Source of the DNA: an uncultured Eubacteriales bacterium
GTDB taxonomy: Bacteria > Bacillota > Clostridia > Oscillospirales > CAG-272
DNA: 64,000 nucleotides
Direction: 5' to 3'
Assembly (NCBI GenBank): GCA_934402395.1
Contig: CAKRTQ010000006.1
Coordinates: 1 to 64,000, forward strand
The translations under genes and the position numbers were made by a program. Positions 60,027 to 64,000 of this stretch are shown here, piece after piece. Under the pieces are notes generated by a model. That model was not told where the DNA came from and made no database searches. It saw only the letters and a list, made by a program, of their open reading frames with translations. The number at the start of each line of letters is the position of its first letter. The first letter of the stretch is position 1.

Positions 60027-61230
60027 TCAGCCTCGAAGCACCGTGCCGTTTGCAAGCGTGACGGTGTGACCGCCGAAGTTAATCGTGCCGTTGTTCGTGA
60101 GGCTCGTGACCGTGCAGTCACCGGTGAGGTTCCAGGTGCAGCCCTCGCCGACCGTAACCATGGCGTTGTCGGCAACCGCCGTGCCTCCGGCGGCGTTTGA
60201 AACGATATTCACAGTTCCTGTAAGAACAGAACCGTTTTCAAGCACAAGATCGAGCGTTGATATGCTGTCAATGATAATGTCGCCCTCAACGGTCTGCGCA
60301 TCGGCGGTAAAGGTCACCTCGGCGCCGTTCTTGCCCGCCGTCCCCCAGCCGCGCGAGGCACTGTTGCCCGCAACACGGAGAAAGGCACCGGTCTTGTCCT
60401 TGTTTTCGATCGCAACGCCGGACATACGAATGACCGCATTTGTGTTCGTGACGAATATCATATCGCCGTTGCTGCCGGTAAGCGTTCCGCCCGTCATTGT
60501 GAGCGATGACGTACCGACATCCGCATCCCCCGACATTGACTGGTAAAGCATGATGTTGTGGACGTTTATATTCCCGCTTGAGCTTTTGTCGGCTGACATA
60601 TTGCCAGATACAGTGCACCCCTCAAGCGTTATCGAATTTTTTCCTTCAATGACCAGAGCCTCAGAGTTTTCGGCGTTCAGAATTGCATTTTTCACGGTTA
60701 TCGCGGCTGTGGAATATGCCGCAGGCGAATTATATCCCGCACTCGTGTAACTGCCGCCGCTGACCGTTACCGTTCCGCCGCCGCGGTCGGAGCGTATCGC
60801 AGCCGATGAATTTCCGGACGTGCTGACCGTAAGATCATACGCATTTGTCGTGCCACCGCCCGTGGTCTGGATCCCGCCGGAATTATCCGCGCCCGTTGTT
60901 ATCTTTGTACCGTAAATATTGACAGTCGTCCCTTTGCCGTAGCTGAACACGCCGTTTCCGTTGCGCGCGTCCGCCGGTTTTTTCGGGCGGCGTCCCGCCC
61001 GCACTGTCGTCCGGCATTTCCGGAGGCGTGCCGTCCGCATTTCCGCCCGGCATCTCCGGTATTGCGTTATCTTCGGTCACCTCACCGAGCGTTAGCGTGA
61101 CCTTTGTTCCGCTTATTTTTGTTATCTCTCCCCAGACGGTGCCGAGCGCATAATCCGGCACGCGCTGCCCGCAGGCAGAAAGCGAAAGCATGAGCATTGC
61201 CGCACATATAACAGCCAATGTTCTTTTCAT
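60027..61230 (-). pseudogene. Carbohydrate-binding beta-helix lipoprotein, frameshifted
   Basis: The start at 61230 gives MKRTLAVICAAMLMLSLSAC, a lipoprotein signal, then VPDYALGTVWGEITKISGTK and a PEMPGGNADGTPPEMP linker. In the A6 run at 60978-60983 the frame is lost by one base. The other frame then continues as a repeat-rich beta-helix (NGNGVFSYGKGTTVNIYGTK ... GGHTVTLANGTVLRG) to 60027. Joined, it is a protein of ~400 residues of the Cthe_2159/PF14262-like kind with Asn/Gly-rich rungs. Removing one A restores the frame. It could be a sequencing error, true decay, or a phase-variable tract. Confidence 0.8.
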
Positions 61231-61251
61231 GATAATGTCTCCTTTTGCGAT

Positions 61252-63630
61252 TTATTTTTCCCACGCAACGCCGTTGCCGTCGGTCGCCGACGGCTGACTG
61301 CCGGAGGCGATCTCAGCCGATGTACTGCCGAGCAGCACGACAAGTGCATTCATTGCCGACGGTATTTTTACCGAAACTATGCCCGACACGCCGAGATACG
61401 AGCCTGCCGCAAGATTGAGCATTGCTTTTTTGCCGACCGATGAGAAATTCCGGCACATGGTCGATTCGTTGCCCATGCCGCCAGAAAGTCCTATGCCGAC
61501 AACATAACCGCCGGTGTAGCTGTACCCGCGTTCGGTGTCAATAGAGGAATCCGCTCTGCCGGTCGAAATTATTACAGAGTGCCCGCCCGCAAACAGGATG
61601 CCGCCGTATTGCGTTCTGCTGTTTGAATCAACGCCGTCGCCGCCCGCGAGCACATAAAGCGTGCCGCCGGATACCGTTATCCCGGTGCCCTCGGTCGCTG
61701 TGGCGTTCAGCCCGTCATCGGAGGATATCACCGACACGCTTCCGCCCGATATTTCGACCGTGTTGCCCTCAATGCCCTCGTAGCTATGGAGGACCGTCAC
61801 GCTGCCGCCGCCGATAAATACTTTTCCGTCGGCGTGCACCGCATCATCGTTCGATGAGAGCGTAAGAGTACCGCCGGTGACGGTCACGTTCCCGCTCGGC
61901 ATCGCGCTGCTCTCTAGCGTGCCGTCATTGTTGGCGTGTATCGCGTCATCATAAGCATTTATCGTTATAACGCCGCCGCTTATCACTATTTCGTTGCCGG
62001 CTTTTATGCCTTTGGTCGAATGATCTCCCTTGTCGCTGTTCCCATCGTTCATGCCGCCGGGACCGCCGGGCCTTCCGCCCATACCGCCGGGACCCGCTGC
62101 TGCGGTGGAGTAGTTCGTCCAATCAAAGCCGCGACCGGAAAAAGCTATCGTATCATAGCTTGCGTTGGGCGTCATCTGCCCCGACGAGCGGTAATATGCC
62201 GACGACTGCCCCTGCTCCTGCCCGGCACGGTAAGCGTAAACGTCCATATAGTCATAGCCAGCTGCGCGTTCAACGGTGTAATAGCAGTAGGTCTGTCTGC
62301 CAAAGCTTACTTTTTCGTACTTTCCGTCGGTGTTCACCCACACGCCCTCTCCGTCACTATTGTAATAATGCACCGAAAAGCTGTATTCGGCAGATGCGGA
62401 TCTGATATAATAAGTGTCACCGGCTACCGCCGTGACCTCCTCGGAGTAATCGGAATACTTATCGGTGTAAATATTCAGCGTACCGTCGGCTATGACGACG
62501 TCGCACGCCGCGTCGATACCATCACAGGCGGCATAGATGTTGACAATGCCGCTTTCTATCGAAACGCTCCCCTTTTGCTTGCCCTTCTTTGAAAGAGAGG
62601 TGTCAGATGTCTTTATCCCATCGCCCCGGCGGGATATGAGTGTTATATCACCCGACGAGACCGTAACGCCGTCATTGCCCTTCAGAGCATTATCGACCGC
62701 GCTAACATAAAGCGTCAGCTTCTGCACCGCAAGATCATCCTTGGTGTGGATGCCGTTGTTGTTCGCGGATATCACGCGCAGTATGCCCGCGCCCTTCAAC
62801 TTGAGGTCGCACTCGGAATACACCGCCGACTTCATCTCGCCGGCAGCCGCGCGATCGTCGTAAATATTGTTCTCGGTACCCTTTTTGGCGGAAATATCGG
62901 CGTTTGCCGCGCTTTTTACATACAGCGGACACGCCGCCGAGCCGCCGAGCGTGAATCCCGCAAATTCTACCGTGATATCATTTTCCTCCCCCGCGTCAAA
63001 GACGAGCGAGCCGTAATAGCTGCCCGAGAGCGTCCATGTGAGCTCCTCCGCCGTCTTTGCCGCCGCCGTAAAGGTAAGCGCACCGCTCGCGCCGTCAATG
63101 CTGTATGCGGTCCCCGCGGGCAGTGCGATATCCGCCGCATATACCTTATCGCCTTCCGGATGCACAACGTGAAGCACACCGCCCTCCTCGGTCGCATCAT
63201 ACGAAAGCCCGCTCTCGCTCACAGTCCATGCAATGACCACCGTATCGACCGTGCCGTCAGCCCACGCATACTTTTCGGTATTGCGCAGCGTCACAGCCGC
63301 TGTGTAGCCGCCGACGGCTGTCGCGCGGTTGCCCGTTATCTCCATGAGTGATGGATCAAAGCCGTCGGGGATAAATTCAAGCTCGCCGCCGGTATATTTC
63401 AGTGCGGCGGAGGCTGCCGATGGCTTTGCGAGCGCCACTCTGCCGCTCATATCGACTGTTTCGGGCACCGTTGTCTCCGGCATCCACGGCGCCGTGGCAG
63501 CGTCGTTGCCGGTCTGATTTGTCCGGCTGTCGGTAACGTCACCCGCTCCATGCCTGCCGCAAGCGGCAAGCGATGCCGCCAATGTCAGCGCACAAATGAA
63601 TGCCGCGCCCCTTTTCACTTTACAGCTCAT
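61252..63630 (-). CDS. Cthe_2159-type carbohydrate-binding lipoprotein
   Basis: 792 residues. Lipoprotein signal with lipobox LAAC (~24). A Thr-rich linker and an Ig-like stretch (~65-170) precede a long right-handed beta-helix rich in GI/GD turns (ISANNNGIHTKDDLAVQKLT, SRRGDGIKTSD, INAYDDAIHANNDG, LSSNDDAVHADGKVFIGGGS), the signature of the Cthe_2159 family that binds acidic sugars and calcium. An unusual GGMGGRPGGPGGMND insert is near residue 520. RBS GGAGGACGAAAAAG. It overlaps the DUF4956 gene by 11 bp, so they form an operon with the frameshifted lipoprotein. Confidence 0.9.
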   Translation of the reverse strand: MSCKVKRGAAFICALTLAASLAACGRHGAGDVTDSRTNQTGNDAATAPWMPETTVPETVDMSGRVALAKPSAASAALKYTGGELEFIPDGFDPSLMEITGNRATAVGGYTAAVTLRNTEKYAWADGTVDTVVIAWTVSESGLSYDATEEGGVLHVVHPEGDKVYAADIALPAGTAYSIDGASGALTFTAAAKTAEELTWTLSGSYYGSLVFDAGEENDITVEFAGFTLGGSAACPLYVKSAANADISAKKGTENNIYDDRAAAGEMKSAVYSECDLKLKGAGILRVISANNNGIHTKDDLAVQKLTLYVSAVDNALKGNDGVTVSSGDITLISRRGDGIKTSDTSLSKKGKQKGSVSIESGIVNIYAACDGIDAACDVVIADGTLNIYTDKYSDYSEEVTAVAGDTYYIRSASAEYSFSVHYYNSDGEGVWVNTDGKYEKVSFGRQTYCYYTVERAAGYDYMDVYAYRAGQEQGQSSAYYRSSGQMTPNASYDTIAFSGRGFDWTNYSTAAAGPGGMGGRPGGPGGMNDGNSDKGDHSTKGIKAGNEIVISGGVITINAYDDAIHANNDGTLESSAMPSGNVTVTGGTLTLSSNDDAVHADGKVFIGGGSVTVLHSYEGIEGNTVEISGGSVSVISSDDGLNATATEGTGITVSGGTLYVLAGGDGVDSNSRTQYGGILFAGGHSVIISTGRADSSIDTERGYSYTGGYVVGIGLSGGMGNESTMCRNFSSVGKKAMLNLAAGSYLGVSGIVSVKIPSAMNALVVLLGSTSAEIASGSQPSATDGNGVAWEK

Positions 63631-64000
63631 CTTTTTCGTCCTCCTTCAATAATAATATCTCAAGATTTCCGTTTTTTACGCGCAGACTGTCGATGAATTC
63701 CTTCTCCGCCGCCCCCGCCTTCATGCCGATACGGTAGGTCAGTTTAAAAAGGCTGCCCATATTGGATGTCTTCACCGAAAGCGGCTCGCACACATCGGTG
63801 TATATGCCGAAGATACCGTCAAACGCACCGGTGTAATCGATATCCTCGGGCACCGTCATTTTAAGTATGCGTGTACGGCTGCTTTTTTGCCTTTTTGCAG
63901 CGATAAGATTGCATATCATCACGACCGCGCACATTATCGCGGTGAAAAGCACCGCATATGCAAGATATCCCACTCCCGCAACAAGCCCCGAGCACATCGC
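63620..64000 (-). CDS. DUF4956 membrane protein, C-terminal part (5' end outside window)
   Basis: The visible 125 residues are the C-terminal part of a DUF4956 protein. One membrane helix (~10-33, VGYLAYAVLFTAIMCAVVMI) is followed by a cytoplasmic domain (ILKMTVPEDIDYTGAFDGIF, SVKTSNMGSLFKLTYRIGMK, AAEKEFIDSLRVKNGNLEIL). The open frame reaches the window edge without a convincing start. In related genomes DUF4956 genes sit with VTC-type polyphosphate polymerase and CotH genes, which would lie to the right. Function unknown. Confidence 0.85.
   Translation of the reverse strand, partial: AMCSGLVAGVGYLAYAVLFTAIMCAVVMICNLIAAKRQKSSRTRILKMTVPEDIDYTGAFDGIFGIYTDVCEPLSVKTSNMGSLFKLTYRIGMKAGAAEKEFIDSLRVKNGNLEILLLKEDEKDEL

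Overview
The window looks like a chromosomal segment of a spore-forming, anaerobic Clostridia (Oscillospiraceae/Ruminococcaceae-like gut bacterium). The reasons are an alpha/beta-type small acid-soluble spore protein gene, spoVT, the Firmicutes-type large SRP RNA next to dnaX-ebfC-recR, a TnpV transposon gene, AGGAGG-type ribosome binding sites and TTGACA/TATAAT promoters. Most genes are moderately GC-rich, while the accessory patches at 0-2.5 kb and 8.7-14.9 kb are visibly more AT-rich.

Layout. 0-2.5 kb: accessory or decayed mobile DNA lying against the 3' end of a tRNA-Gln gene (an unknown protein, an SdpI-family protein, repeated intergenic modules). 2.7-8.6 kb: a secreted metallo-beta-lactamase-fold lipoprotein with a long Thr/Pro repeat, tyrS, and an orphan solute-binding lipoprotein. 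8.7-14.9 kb: a second accessory patch containing a direct repeat of a promoter, a truncated spore-protein gene joined to tnpV, a Phd/RelE-type toxin-antitoxin pair, a sigma-factor/other-protein chimera, a CatB/Vat-like acetyltransferase and an isochorismatase-like hydrolase. 15-21.5 kb: ECF sigma factor with a membrane partner, small membrane proteins, a GNAT/YoaP-like enzyme, an XRE regulator, a secreted barnase-type RNase and a KefB-type antiporter. 21.7-25.1 kb: recR, ebfC, a zinc-ribbon protein, dnaX and SRP RNA. 25.3-33.9 kb: flavoprotein oxidoreductase, SLH protein, RluA-type pseudouridine synthase, DUF3810 protease-like protein, murA, spoVT, rtcB. 34.1-36.8 kb: a two-gene phage-tail-like module carrying a protein tyrosine phosphatase domain.

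36.9-58.9 kb is a 22-kb leftward surface-polysaccharide operon, apparently driven by one strong promoter near 58.9 kb. It contains an initiating sugar-phosphate transferase, a nucleotide-sugar reductase, a FucNAc-transferase-like enzyme, a giant secreted phosphodiester-glycosidase/leucine-rich-repeat protein, four more glycosyltransferases, Wzy- and Wzx-like membrane proteins, an atypical kinase-like protein, the three-enzyme CapE-CapF-CapG route to UDP-L-FucNAc, and a Wzz-like/BY-kinase pair. The enzymes predict a Wzx/Wzy-type polymer containing L-FucNAc. 59-64 kb holds an AraC-type regulator and a leftward cluster of beta-helix carbohydrate-binding lipoproteins with a DUF4956 membrane protein, the first of them broken by a frameshift in an A-run.

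The most unusual theme is in the accessory patches. Several accessory genes sit directly behind copied promoters, or are fused to the first codons of unrelated housekeeping genes, and share duplicated promoter and terminator modules. The second theme is the combination, inside the polysaccharide operon, of a kinase-like protein and a phosphodiester glycosidase with a phage-tail-like tyrosine phosphatase next door. These functions are inferred from motifs only.
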